The position numbers were made by a program, and so were the translations under genes. Below, piece by piece: positions 56,081 through 64,000 of a stretch of 64,000 nucleotides of DNA. Origin of the DNA: Oscillospiraceae bacterium (GTDB lineage: Bacteria > Bacillota > Clostridia > Oscillospirales > Oscillospiraceae); the NCBI GenBank assembly GCA_017479425.1, contig JAFVCD010000032.1, forward strand, positions 1 to 64,000. Reading direction: 5' to 3'. The first letter of the stretch is position 1, and every line of letters starts with the position of its first letter. The notes below the pieces were generated by a model. The model worked only from the letters and a program-made list of their open reading frames with translations. It did no database searches and was not told the origin of the DNA.

Positions 56081-56109
56081 TTGACGAAAGCTCCCGGAAG
56101 CGGTAAAAT
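56081..56109 (+). promoter_or_regulatory. Sigma-A promoter of the small zinc-ribbon gene
   Basis: -35 TTGACG (56081-56086), 17-base spacer, -10 TAAAAT (56104-56109), 31 bases before ATG 56140. Confidence 0.7.
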
Positions 56110-56139
56110 AGCTTCAACATGACTTTGGAGGTAAGGAAG

Positions 56140-56364
56140 ATGGACATTCACGCCGAAATTGAGCTCGATATCTGCCCCATCTGCGGCGGCGCCGGGCTTT
56201 TGGACGAGGAAAACGACTTCTGCTGGGCGGTCTACTGCATGGACTGCGGCGCGCACACCGCGAGCATTGAGTACAAGACCCCCGGTGAGCGCTTCGAGGT
56301 CGCTAAAAAGGCGGCGCACCTCTGGAACATCGGCAAGGTGCTGAGAAGCGAACCCGGCGAATAA
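56140..56364 (+). CDS. Small Lar-like zinc-ribbon protein
   Basis: The 74-residue protein has a CPICGG...YCMDCGA zinc ribbon (residues about 12-40) and an AAHLWN motif near the end, as in Lar-type restriction-alleviation proteins and many phage or mobile-element proteins. ATG 56140 follows GGAGG with eight bases spacing; an upstream ATG (56119) lies before that ribosome site. Function unproven; no restriction genes are close. Confidence 0.78.
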   Translation: MDIHAEIELDICPICGGAGLLDEENDFCWAVYCMDCGAHTASIEYKTPGERFEVAKKAAHLWNIGKVLRSEPGE

Positions 56365-56431
56365 TACTTTTGAGCTGCGTTTTCTGAGCGCGGCTCTTTT
56401 TTAATTTTCTGTTAATGAACTCTTACCGCGC

Positions 56432-56460
56432 TTGAAGATTGAAGGAAAAAGTGATAATAT
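56432..56460 (+). promoter_or_regulatory. Sigma-A promoter of the acyl-CoA dehydratase activase gene
   Basis: -35 TTGAAG (56432-56437), 17-base spacer, extended -10 TGATAATAT (TAATAT at 56455-56460). Confidence 0.65.
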
Positions 56461-56499
56461 GACTCTTTGGATTATTATAACAGGAGATACAGATAGAAA

Positions 56500-59400
56500 A
56501 TGCAGACTTATCGCGCAGGAATTGATATAGGCTCGACAACTGTAAAGCTCGTCATTCTCGGCTCACGCGGCGAGATACTCTTCGGCGATTATCGCCGTCA
56601 CCACGCGCACACGCAGGACACGCTTGCCGCGCTTCTTGCTGACGCGAAAGAAAGGCTCGGAGAGTGCGAGCTTCTGTGCTCGATAACGGGCTCCGGCGGT
56701 ATCGGACTCGGCAAGGCGATGGAAATACCCTTCGTTCAGGAGGTCGTCGCTGTCGCGGAGGCGCTTCAGAGCCGTTATCCGCAGACGGACGTCGCCATCG
56801 AGCTTGGCGGCGAGGACGCGAAAATAATATACTTCAACGGCGGCATAGACGAGCGTATGAACGGCGTCTGCGCCGGCGGCACCGGCTCCTTCATCGACCA
56901 GATGGCGGCGCTCGTTCAGACCGACGCCTCAGGTCTTAACGAGGCTGCGAAGAACGCTACCGAGCTGTACACGATCGCCGCGCGCTGCGGCGTTTTCGCC
57001 AAGACTGACATTCAGCCACTCATCAATGAGGGCGCTTCGACCGCGAATCTCGCGGCTTCGATTTTCCAATCCGTCGTCAATCAGACGATCTCAGGTCTGG
57101 CCTGCGGCAAGCCGATTCGCGGATGCGTAGCTTTCCTCGGCGGCCCGCTGCACTATCTCAGTGAGCTCAAGGCGGCATTTGTCCGCACGCTTCAGCTCAC
57201 GCCGGAGAACGTTGTCGACCCCGAGAACTCCCATCTCTTCGCCGCCATCGGCGCCGCTGAGGCTGAGGGCGCACCGGCGGGTATCTCTGAGCTTATCGAA
57301 AGACTCAAGCGCGGAGTCAGGATGGAGCTTGAGATAAAGCGCCTTGACCCTCTCTTCTCATCGCGCGAGGAATACGAAGCCTTCAGGGCACGCCACGAGC
57401 GTGCGCGCGTTGCGAAGGCTGATATAAAGACCTATTCCGGCAAGTGCTTTCTCGGCATCGACGCCGGCTCGACGACCACGAAGCTCGCGCTCGTCGGTGA
57501 GAACGGCGAGCTTCTGTTCTCATCTTATTCAGGCAACCACGGCTCGCCGATAGAGACCGCAAAAAGCGAGCTTTCGGAGATGTTCTCTCTTCTGCCCCCC
57601 ACCGCGACTATCGCCCGCGCCTGCTCCACAGGTTACGGCGAGGCGCTTTTGAAGGCGGCGTTCCGCCTTGACGACGGCGAGGTCGAAACAGTAGCGCACA
57701 CCACCGCCGCGGCGTTTTTTGATCCCGAGGTGGACTGCGTTCTCGACATCGGCGGACAGGATATGAAGTGCATAAAGCTCAAAAGCCGCACTGTCGACAC
57801 GGTAATGCTGAACGAGGCCTGCTCCTCAGGCTGCGGATCGTTTATCGAAAACTTCGCAGTCTCACTCGGCTACACCGCCGAGAGCTTTGCCCGCGAGGCG
57901 CTCTTTGCCGCCTCTCCCATCGACCTCGGCACTCGCTGCACCGTCTTTATGAACTCAAACGTAAAGCAGGCGCAGAAGGAGGGCGCTCCCGTTTCGGATA
58001 TCAGCGCGGGACTTGCGTATTCCGTAATAAAAAACGCGCTTTTCAAGGTCATAAAGCTTGCCGACGCCCGCGAGCTCGGCAGACACATCGTAGTGCAGGG
58101 CGGCACCTTCTACAACGAGGCCGTGCTCCGCGCATTTGAAAAGATAACCGGCGTGGACGTCATCTGTCCGGACATCTCAGGCATAATGGGCGCGTTCGGC
58201 GCCGCGCTTATCGCAAGAAGCAACTACGCCGGGGCTGAGTCCTCAATGCTCAGCGCCGACGGCATCAAAAATCTCAGATACACCTCGCGCGCCGCGCGCT
58301 GCGGCGGCTGTGAGAACAACTGTATGCTCACGATAAACACCTTCGAGGGCGGCGGCAGATACATAAGCGGCAATCGCTGTGAAAAGAAGATACGCAACAC
58401 CACCGGAGTTGAGAGCGGAGAAAATATGTTCGCCTACAAGCGCAAGCGCATTTTCTCCTACGAATCTCTCCCGGAGGACGAGGCGCCGCGCGGCGTTATC
58501 GGCATTCCGAGGGTGCTGAACATCTACGAAAACTATCCGTACTGGGCGGTATTCTTCCGTGAGCTCGGCTTTAGTGTAGTGCTCTCGCCGTTCTCCGGCA
58601 GGAAGCTCTACGAGGCAGGAATGGAGTCCATCCCCTCTGAGAGCGAGTGCTACCCCGCGAAGCTCTCGCACGGCCACGTTGAGTGGCTGTACAGATCCGG
58701 CGTCAAGACCGTTTTCCACCCCTGCGTATTCTACGAATATCAGGAGACGAAGGGCGCGCAGAATCACTACAACTGCCCGATGGTCATATCCTACGCCGAA
58801 AACCTCAAAAACAACGTCGAGGCGATAACCGGCGGCGAGATCGAATACCTGCGCCCGTTTATCGCTTTCACAAGCGAAAAGACCGCCGAGGACAGGCTCG
58901 TTGAGTTCTGCGGTGAGAGATGGAGCATTCCCGCTAAGGAGGTTCGCGCCGCCGCAAAGAAGGCGTGGGCTGAACAGCGCAGAGTCAAGGACGATATCCG
59001 CGCTGAGGGACGCAGAATTCTCAGTCTTATGGAGGCTGAGGGCAGGCGAGGAATAGTGCTCGCAGGCCGTCCGTACCACATTGACCCGGAGATAAATCAC
59101 GGCATACCCGAGCTTGTCGCCTCCTTCGGTCTCGACGTTTTCACCGAGGACTCCCTACCGCTCGACGAGGAGAAGGACAAATCCCTGCGCGTAGTCGACC
59201 AGTGGGTGTTCCACTCGCGCCTCTATAACGCCGCGGAGTTTGTCGCCAAGCGCAACGATCTCGAGCTTATTCAGCTCTTCTCCTTCGGGTGCGGGCTCGA
59301 CGCCGTCACCACCGACCAGGTCGAGGAGATTCTCGAGAAGAGCAACAAGCTCTACACCGTTCTGAAAATTGACGAGGTTTCGAACCTCGGCGCTGCAAGG

Positions 59401-60720
59401 ATCCGCGTGAGAAGCCTGCTCGCCGCGATGGATATGCGCCGCAAGGAGTGTGTTACCGCCGACCCGCAGCCCGTGAAATTCAAGCGCGTGGAGTTTACAA
59501 AGCGTATGTTCGACGAGGGCTATACGATCCTTGCCCCGCAGATGAGCCCGATTCACTTCGATCTTCTTGCGCCCGCCTTCCGCAAATACGGCTACAAGCT
59601 CGTAATGCTCGACAATGCGACCCGCAAGGCGGTGGATATAGGCCTCAGATACGTCAATAACGACGCCTGCTACCCCTCGATAATCACCACCGGAATGATG
59701 ATGGAGGCGGTGCTCTCGGGCGATTACGATACCGACAAGCTCGCGCTTATGATGACACAGACCGGCGGCTGCTGCCGAGCCTCGAACTACGTCGGCTTTA
59801 TCCGCCGCGCCCTCGAAAAGGCGGGCATGAGTCACATTCCGGTCATCTCGCTGAACGCCAACGGCATGGAGAAGAACGAGGGCTTCAAGGTCTCGCCGCG
59901 CCTGCTTATGGAGGGACTGCGAAGCGTAGTCTACGGCGATATTCTCATGCGCTGTCTGTACCGCACGCGCCCCTATGAGAAGGTACCCGGCTCCGCCGAT
60001 GATCTGCACAAAAAATGGAAGGAGATCTGCATTTCCTCCTTCCTCGATCCGAATAATAAGCGCTCCTACCGCGATATTTGCCGCGGAATAGTGCGCGATT
60101 TTGACAATTTAGAGCTCGACGAGACGATAAAAAAGCCGAGAGTCGGCATCGTCGGCGAGATCCTTGTAAAATATATGCCCCTTGCGAACAACAACCTCGT
60201 AGAGCTGCTTGAGCGCGAGGGCGCTGAGGCGGTTGTTCCGGACCTCATAGACTTTCTCGCCATGTGCCTCTACGGCAACGAGTACAAGCACCGCTTCCTC
60301 GGCGTCGGACTGCTGAACGATATAATCGGCAGAGTCGGAATCGACGCGCTCGAGGCGCTTCGCAAGCCCGCAGTTGAAGCGCTCAAGGCCTCCAAGCGCT
60401 TCTCGCCGCCCATCAGGATCGAGGAGATCGCCGAGCCGACGAAGCCGTTTCTCTCGATGGGGAATCAGTACGGCGAGGGATGGTTCCTCTGCGGCGAGAT
60501 GGTCGAGCTTCTCAACGAGGGCGTTCCCAATATCGTCTGCATACAGCCGTTTGCCTGCCTGCCGAATCACGTCATGGGCAAGGGCGTTATAAAGTCGCTC
60601 AAGGCGGCGTACCCCGAGGCAAACATCGCCGCCGTCGACTACGACCCCGGCGCGAGCGAGGTCAATCAGCTCAACCGCATAAAGCTCATGCTCTCGCAGG
60701 CGAAGAAGAATCTCGGCTGA
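56500..60720 (+). CDS. Giant 2-hydroxyacyl-CoA dehydratase activase-type protein
   Basis: The 1406-residue protein fuses two BadF/HgdC ASKHA ATPase domains (phosphate loops GIDIGSTTVKLVI near residue 7 and GIDAGSTTTKLAL near 325; cluster cysteines in VCAGGTGSF and CSSGCGSF) to a Cys-rich linker (RCGGCENNCML, about 600), a DUF2229 region (about 650-880) and a C-terminal HgdB-like dehydratase domain (about 980-1400, with TQTGGCCRASNYVGF). Such proteins transfer an ATP-activated electron from a [4Fe-4S] cluster in anaerobes. The clostridial giant form is widespread but its substrate is not known. It stands alone, with no separate dehydratase subunits nearby. Confidence 0.92.
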   Translation: MQTYRAGIDIGSTTVKLVILGSRGEILFGDYRRHHAHTQDTLAALLADAKERLGECELLCSITGSGGIGLGKAMEIPFVQEVVAVAEALQSRYPQTDVAIELGGEDAKIIYFNGGIDERMNGVCAGGTGSFIDQMAALVQTDASGLNEAAKNATELYTIAARCGVFAKTDIQPLINEGASTANLAASIFQSVVNQTISGLACGKPIRGCVAFLGGPLHYLSELKAAFVRTLQLTPENVVDPENSHLFAAIGAAEAEGAPAGISELIERLKRGVRMELEIKRLDPLFSSREEYEAFRARHERARVAKADIKTYSGKCFLGIDAGSTTTKLALVGENGELLFSSYSGNHGSPIETAKSELSEMFSLLPPTATIARACSTGYGEALLKAAFRLDDGEVETVAHTTAAAFFDPEVDCVLDIGGQDMKCIKLKSRTVDTVMLNEACSSGCGSFIENFAVSLGYTAESFAREALFAASPIDLGTRCTVFMNSNVKQAQKEGAPVSDISAGLAYSVIKNALFKVIKLADARELGRHIVVQGGTFYNEAVLRAFEKITGVDVICPDISGIMGAFGAALIARSNYAGAESSMLSADGIKNLRYTSRAARCGGCENNCMLTINTFEGGGRYISGNRCEKKIRNTTGVESGENMFAYKRKRIFSYESLPEDEAPRGVIGIPRVLNIYENYPYWAVFFRELGFSVVLSPFSGRKLYEAGMESIPSESECYPAKLSHGHVEWLYRSGVKTVFHPCVFYEYQETKGAQNHYNCPMVISYAENLKNNVEAITGGEIEYLRPFIAFTSEKTAEDRLVEFCGERWSIPAKEVRAAAKKAWAEQRRVKDDIRAEGRRILSLMEAEGRRGIVLAGRPYHIDPEINHGIPELVASFGLDVFTEDSLPLDEEKDKSLRVVDQWVFHSRLYNAAEFVAKRNDLELIQLFSFGCGLDAVTTDQVEEILEKSNKLYTVLKIDEVSNLGAARIRVRSLLAAMDMRRKECVTADPQPVKFKRVEFTKRMFDEGYTILAPQMSPIHFDLLAPAFRKYGYKLVMLDNATRKAVDIGLRYVNNDACYPSIITTGMMMEAVLSGDYDTDKLALMMTQTGGCCRASNYVGFIRRALEKAGMSHIPVISLNANGMEKNEGFKVSPRLLMEGLRSVVYGDILMRCLYRTRPYEKVPGSADDLHKKWKEICISSFLDPNNKRSYRDICRGIVRDFDNLELDETIKKPRVGIVGEILVKYMPLANNNLVELLEREGAEAVVPDLIDFLAMCLYGNEYKHRFLGVGLLNDIIGRVGIDALEALRKPAVEALKASKRFSPPIRIEEIAEPTKPFLSMGNQYGEGWFLCGEMVELLNEGVPNIVCIQPFACLPNHVMGKGVIKSLKAAYPEANIAAVDYDPGASEVNQLNRIKLMLSQAKKNLG

Positions 60721-61576
60721 TCGCGCGGTGTATCGCGTTCAGCGTGCGCTTTTTGTCCTTTACCCACTCCGGCGCGATTATCATATCGCGCTTGCCGTCG
60801 CCGGTGAGGCGGTGGATAACCGTTTCATCCGGCAGAAGCTTTATCGCCTCGGCGATGATATCGGCGTACTCCTCCCGTGTGAGAAGGCGCCACGGGTGCG
60901 CGGCGTACTCCTCAGCCAGGCGCGTTCCGGTAAGGATATTGAGCATCTGGAGCTTTACTCCCTCCGGTCTGAGGGCGGCGATGTACCGCACTGACCTCAG
61001 CATATCCTCGCGCGTTTCATCGGGAAATCCGAAAATAAGGTGACTTACTACGTCGCAGCCGATGGAGTGCAGTCTTTGCACCGCATCGGCATAGCATTCG
61101 TTTGAAAAACAGCGGCTCATTCTCTGCGCCGTCGCCTCATTCGCGGTCTGAAGCCCCATCTCGACCCATACGGGCTTGATTTTACTCAGGCGTTCGAGCA
61201 TACCGATCACATCGTCGCCGAGGCAGTCCGGTCTTGTACCGAGGCTGAGGGCAACGATCTCGCGGCGGGCTGTCGCCTCCAAGTAGAGCTTTTCGAGGCG
61301 CCCGACGTATCCGTAGGTATTTGAGTACGCCTGAAAGTAGGCTATAAATTTCTTTGCACCGGTCTTTTTAGCGATGCGCGTCTTCGCCTCGTCTATCTGC
61401 TCGTCTATTGACCTGAGCGCCGCGGCAAATTCCCCCGATCCGCCCTCAGAGCAGAAGGCACAGCCGCCGCGGGCGAGAGTTCCGTCGCGGTTCGGGCAGG
61501 TACAGCCGGAGGATAGCGTCAGCCGGTAGACCTTTTCTCCGTATTTTTCCTTCAAAACGTCGCTCAGATAGCGCAT
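60686..61576 (-). CDS. TIGR01212-type radical SAM protein (YhcC-like)
   Basis: The 296-residue protein opens with a radical SAM cluster motif of the family (SSGCTCPNRDGTLARGGCAFCSEGG, with CxxxxxxxxCxxC-type spacing), followed by KKFIAYFQAYSNTYG and VEMGLQTANEATAQRMSRC. The family is near-universal in anaerobes but without a confirmed reaction; a role in tRNA or cluster chemistry has been suggested. Its 3' end overlaps the convergent activase gene by 35 bases. Confidence 0.9.
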   Translation of the reverse strand: MRYLSDVLKEKYGEKVYRLTLSSGCTCPNRDGTLARGGCAFCSEGGSGEFAAALRSIDEQIDEAKTRIAKKTGAKKFIAYFQAYSNTYGYVGRLEKLYLEATARREIVALSLGTRPDCLGDDVIGMLERLSKIKPVWVEMGLQTANEATAQRMSRCFSNECYADAVQRLHSIGCDVVSHLIFGFPDETREDMLRSVRYIAALRPEGVKLQMLNILTGTRLAEEYAAHPWRLLTREEYADIIAEAIKLLPDETVIHRLTGDGKRDMIIAPEWVKDKKRTLNAIHRAISRDSSSPARA

Positions 61577-61667
61577 TCAATCACCTTTTCATAGTTTGTT
61601 CACATTTCGTTTATAGGCGGTTCATTTTTGCGGTTTACTATTGTCCCATCAAAAGGAGAGGCCCGAC

Positions 61668-62084
61668 ATGAAGAATTTTCTATCCTCACTACAACTGAAA
61701 ATCCGCCAGTTCATGCAGGGGCGCTGCGGTCCGGACGAGCTTACCCGCGCGCTGTATATCGCGGCGCTCGCGCTTATGCTGCTCGGAGCAATAACGAGGC
61801 TCGGGCTGTTCTCCTCCCTCGCGCTTGTGGCGATGATATGGGCGATTTACAGAATGCTGAGCCGCAATTATGCCGCTCGTGACGCCGAAAGAGCCAAGTG
61901 GCGCGAGATAAAGAGCTTTTTCCGCGATGAACTGTCGCTTCTGAAAAGCCGCTGGCGCGACAGAAAAACTCACAAATATTTCCGCTGCCCCGCCTGCAAA
62001 AAGGCACTTCGCGTTCCGCGAGGCAAGGGAACGGTAAAGGTCACCTGCCCGCGCTGCGGCAACAGGATCACCAAGAAAACCTAA
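61668..62084 (+). CDS. Membrane protein with a C-terminal zinc ribbon
   Basis: The 138-residue protein has two predicted membrane helices (about residues 25-60), a basic helical linker (about 70-105) and a zinc ribbon (FRCPACKKALRVPRGKGTV then CPRCGNRITKKT). ATG 61668 follows AAAAGGAGAGG; the in-frame ATG at 61641 precedes that site. The DnaJ-like gene starts 13 bases later, so the two probably form an operon. Similar pairs occur in Clostridia. Function unknown. Confidence 0.8.
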   Translation: MKNFLSSLQLKIRQFMQGRCGPDELTRALYIAALALMLLGAITRLGLFSSLALVAMIWAIYRMLSRNYAARDAERAKWREIKSFFRDELSLLKSRWRDRKTHKYFRCPACKKALRVPRGKGTVKVTCPRCGNRITKKT

Positions 62085-62097
62085 AAGGAGCACTGCC

Positions 62098-62568
62098 ATG
62101 ACTAAGGATCCGTATGCAATCCTCGGTGTGGCGCCCGGCGCCGACCCGGAGGAGATAAAAAAGGCCTACCGCCGTAAGACCAAAGAATGTCACCCCGACC
62201 TGCACCCCGACGATCCCACAGCCGGCGAGCGAATGGCTGAGGTGAACGCCGCCTACGATATGCTCCAGAACCCGGAAAAGTACGCTCAGGAACAGCGCCG
62301 TGAGGAGGCTCAAAGGCAGTATTCTCAGCAGCAAGGCTATCAGCAGTATTCGCAGAACGGCGGCTATACCTATTACACCTACACCTATAACCCCTTCGAG
62401 GGCTATGACGAGAAGGACGAAAACGCAGACAATCCGTTCTACGGCTTCCGCCGCTCCTCGCCAGTCACGTTCAGCTTTTTCCCGTTTTTCGGCATACTCC
62501 GGTGGATATTCTATATAAACGCCATCGGCTGGTTCCTCCGTCTGATCGGCGGACTGTTTTTAAGATAA
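62098..62568 (+). CDS. Membrane-anchored DnaJ-domain protein
   Basis: The 156-residue protein has a J domain (about 1-62) with DPYAILGVAPGADPEEIKKAYR and the HPD motif in KECHPDLHPDD, a Gln/Tyr-rich low-complexity linker (about 68-105, QQQGYQQYSQNGG and YTYYTYTYNP), and a C-terminal hydrophobic helix (about 125-155). It should recruit DnaK to the membrane. ATG 62098 is preceded by AAAAGGAG. It ends at a hairpin terminator. Confidence 0.9.
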   Translation: MTKDPYAILGVAPGADPEEIKKAYRRKTKECHPDLHPDDPTAGERMAEVNAAYDMLQNPEKYAQEQRREEAQRQYSQQQGYQQYSQNGGYTYYTYTYNPFEGYDEKDENADNPFYGFRRSSPVTFSFFPFFGILRWIFYINAIGWFLRLIGGLFLR

Positions 62569-62577
62569 TAATTCCAG

Positions 62578-62600
62578 GCCGGACTGAAAAGTCCGGCTTA
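62578..62600 (+). terminator. Terminator of the DnaJ-like operon
   Basis: GCCGGACT (62578-62585) pairs with AGTCCGGC (62590-62597) around GAAA, followed by TTAATT. Confidence 0.7.
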
Positions 62601-62788
62601 ATTAGTACCTTCTGCCGCCGGAGTATCTCTCGCCGGTCGCGTCATAGACGCCACGTTATGCCCGCAAAGATACTCGTATGCGCCGCCGTCGCGCCGAGCT
62701 TCCGCTCCATGATAGCAGGCAATACCTGCATTTATTACAGCACGGAACGCAGAGACTTTGAATCAAAACCGACCTTGTCTGCATTGTA
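62601..62788. other. Gene-free spacer, possible decayed coding remnant
   Basis: The minus strand contains gene-like phrases in two frames (for example GGAYEYLCGHNVAS, then YDATGERYSGGRRY after a frame change) but each is short and interrupted by stops. It may be the ruined end of a gene once joined to the membrane protein to its right. No start or ribosome site supports a working gene. Confidence 0.35.
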
Positions 62789-64000
62789 TTACCCTTCCGT
62801 TTCTTCTACAATGATCATGTTCGGCCAGCGCTTTTCAATGCGCTCATCCGTATAATGTGTGTCAAGAAAAGCGTCATAATCGGAAGCGGCCTCATAGCCC
62901 GCCCTGCGGAAATTATATCTCAGCATCGCCATTCCCGTCAGCGAGCCGTTCAGCAGCATAGCCGCCACTATGATCCACGTTATAAGCTTGCCCGCGATCG
63001 GCGGTATGCGCTCTATGGCTTTTGACATCGGCGGATAAACGCTTTTTATCCAGACAACGCTGAGAAGTCCCCAGAAAAACATAAAAAGCACGTTCGTTCT
63101 TCCTCCGATGTTCAGAGGCATATAGCTGTAATCCCAGAAAACAGTGCCGAATACCAGCTCGGTAAAAACGCTGCAAAGGTACTCGTATGCGCCGCCGATG
63201 AAAAAGCCGCCGATGAATACCCATCTGTCATTCTTCTTCGAAAGCGGTAAAAGAGAAACTGTAAGGACAACTGCCCCGATCCCCCAGACGAGGCTGAAAG
63301 GCCCGTACAGCAGGCTTGAGCGGCTCATCCACTCGCCGTTCACAAATCCGCAGTAGAGCGTTTCGATAAGATCGCCAAGCAGACTTGAAATAAGGAACAC
63401 CCACACAAGCTTGTCTGCGCTGAGCCCTTTACCGAAAATATACTCCTTTTCTCCCGTTTCGATTTTGGGATAGGCCTTTTTGACCCTGCTCCATACCCTC
63501 GTCACAAGCTTGTCGGCAAGTCCGGCTGAGCGCGAATCATTCTTCATATCCGCGTAGTTTCCGCGCCTGAAGGCAGCTGAAACAGTAACTAAATCAATTA
63601 TCACAAAAACAAGAATTGCATCGGTCACAATTCTCAGAACAAGCTTCGGAATAAGCGGCAGCAGGAAAATGACAAGAGGCTGGAATATCTGATACGCCAA
63701 AAAGAACGCCAGCGCTATCACGACCGACGCGGCAAAGCCCTTGATATTTCCGCCAAGCATACCGGCTCTTCTCGGCCAAGCGACGCCGGAGAGCTTTCCG
63801 GCGATAAAAACGCCGAGCGCGTCTATGACCGCTGAAACCATCAATGTCATAATAAGCTGGAGCGCCACATTATCTCCTAAAAACGGCAGCACAACAATAA
63901 GCACCGTCATCGTAAAGCCGTAGGTAAGAATAAACGGCATGGTGAGGAAGCCCACGTTGCGGAAGCTTCTGCTCGTAAAGGCATAGACAAGCATCTCTGC
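62789..64000 (-). CDS. Partial ABC_trans_CmpB-like (PF06541-type) membrane protein, 5' end missing
   Basis: The frame is open through the right edge (codons for Ala-Glu precede Met at 63994), so the true start is outside. The visible 401 residues have about ten membrane helices. Two halves each contain the family theme: RSFRNVGFLTMPFILTYGFTM in the first and SRSSLLYGPFSLVWGIGAV, then GAYEYLCSVFTELVFGTVFWDYS and LNIGGRTNVLFMFFWG in the second. A charged C-terminal tail (about 370-401) ends DERIEKRWPNMIIVEETEG. PF06541 proteins are called putative ABC permeases but no ATPase is seen; function unknown. Confidence 0.85.
   Translation of the reverse strand, partial: AEMLVYAFTSRSFRNVGFLTMPFILTYGFTMTVLIVVLPFLGDNVALQLIMTLMVSAVIDALGVFIAGKLSGVAWPRRAGMLGGNIKGFAASVVIALAFFLAYQIFQPLVIFLLPLIPKLVLRIVTDAILVFVIIDLVTVSAAFRRGNYADMKNDSRSAGLADKLVTRVWSRVKKAYPKIETGEKEYIFGKGLSADKLVWVFLISSLLGDLIETLYCGFVNGEWMSRSSLLYGPFSLVWGIGAVVLTVSLLPLSKKNDRWVFIGGFFIGGAYEYLCSVFTELVFGTVFWDYSYMPLNIGGRTNVLFMFFWGLLSVVWIKSVYPPMSKAIERIPPIAGKLITWIIVAAMLLNGSLTGMAMLRYNFRRAGYEAASDYDAFLDTHYTDERIEKRWPNMIIVEETEG

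Noticed and set aside
60686..60720. The 35-base convergent overlaps here and at 20942-20976 as a shared feature
   Set aside because: Equal length is probably coincidence. The sequences are unrelated and both are ordinary tail-to-tail overlaps.

Overview
The window comes from a moderately GC-rich, endospore-forming member of the Clostridia. I infer an Oscillospiraceae/Ruminococcaceae-type host because the gene set is a Firmicute sporulation set (spo0A, spoIVB, spoIIIAA-AH, sigH, spoIVA, spoIIID), the base composition is high for a clostridium, and strict-anaerobe enzymes are present, such as a 1406-residue 2-hydroxyacyl-CoA dehydratase activase-type protein. About 62 protein genes are supported. 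No rRNA, tRNA or CRISPR array was seen.

Layout. 1-2137: one end of an integrated plasmid-like or conjugative element (RepA-type initiator and two accessory genes read leftwards) and an AT-rich, repeat-bearing junction. 2138-11570 (minus strand): spo0A, then the eight-gene spoIIIA operon, yqhY, nusB, a TsaD/M22-like paralogue, xseA, xseB and ispA, a compact form of the Bacillus yqh cluster. spoIVB lies divergently beside spo0A. 12798-15029: tsaE, tsaB, upp and an OhrR-type regulator. 15149-20227: a RodA/FtsW-type protein, an 18-codon transcription unit and a heterodimeric ABC exporter. 20228-20679: a gene-free zone holding two different repeat elements. 20680-29805: a small gene with a forespore-type promoter, a cell-wall amidase with a hydrolase, CBS protein with helicase, an exonuclease, tex, an esterase and an HD protein. 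29811-33750: rpoD, dnaG and dgt. 34123-37633: a GGDEF protein, then ridA-hflX-yigZ. 37722-39197: spoIVA. 39253-42147: trmK cluster, an AT-rich DUF2089-type gene and a zinc-ribbon gene. 42217-45048: sigH and ruvCAB. 45184-50682: a hypothetical gene, a phospholipase C-like gene and a nucleoside-type ABC importer. 50899-53936: a four-gene pseudouridine operon. 54038-64000: spoIIID, an M3 peptidase, the dehydratase activase, a radical SAM protein, a DnaJ-like protein and a truncated membrane protein.

How the genes work together. Sporulation entry (Spo0A, SigH), the mother-cell SigE programme (spoIIIA, spoIVA and spoIIID, each with a recognisable SigE promoter) and the forespore-to-mother-cell signal (SpoIVB) are all present. 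Housekeeping operons for tRNA t6A modification, isoprenoids, recombination and the sigma-A/primase module fill the rest.

Most notable observations. (1) Two intergenic elements, at 20268-20414 and 35221-35342, share one architecture: conserved ends, arrays of variable pentamers separated by fixed 4-base linkers, and an AT-rich centre. The pentamers change together on both arms (GCCGC with GCGGC in one copy, GCATA with TATGC in the other). I know of no described element like this. (2) Spo0A keeps its DNA-binding domain and Asp56 but has lost the acidic pocket and the conserved lysine of its receiver. (3) A complete promoter-SD-ORF-terminator unit encodes an 18-residue Cys-ended hydrophobic peptide. 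(4) A 161-bp MITE-like element abuts the stop codon of a transporter gene. All promoter, repeat and composition statements were made by eye, without alignment software.
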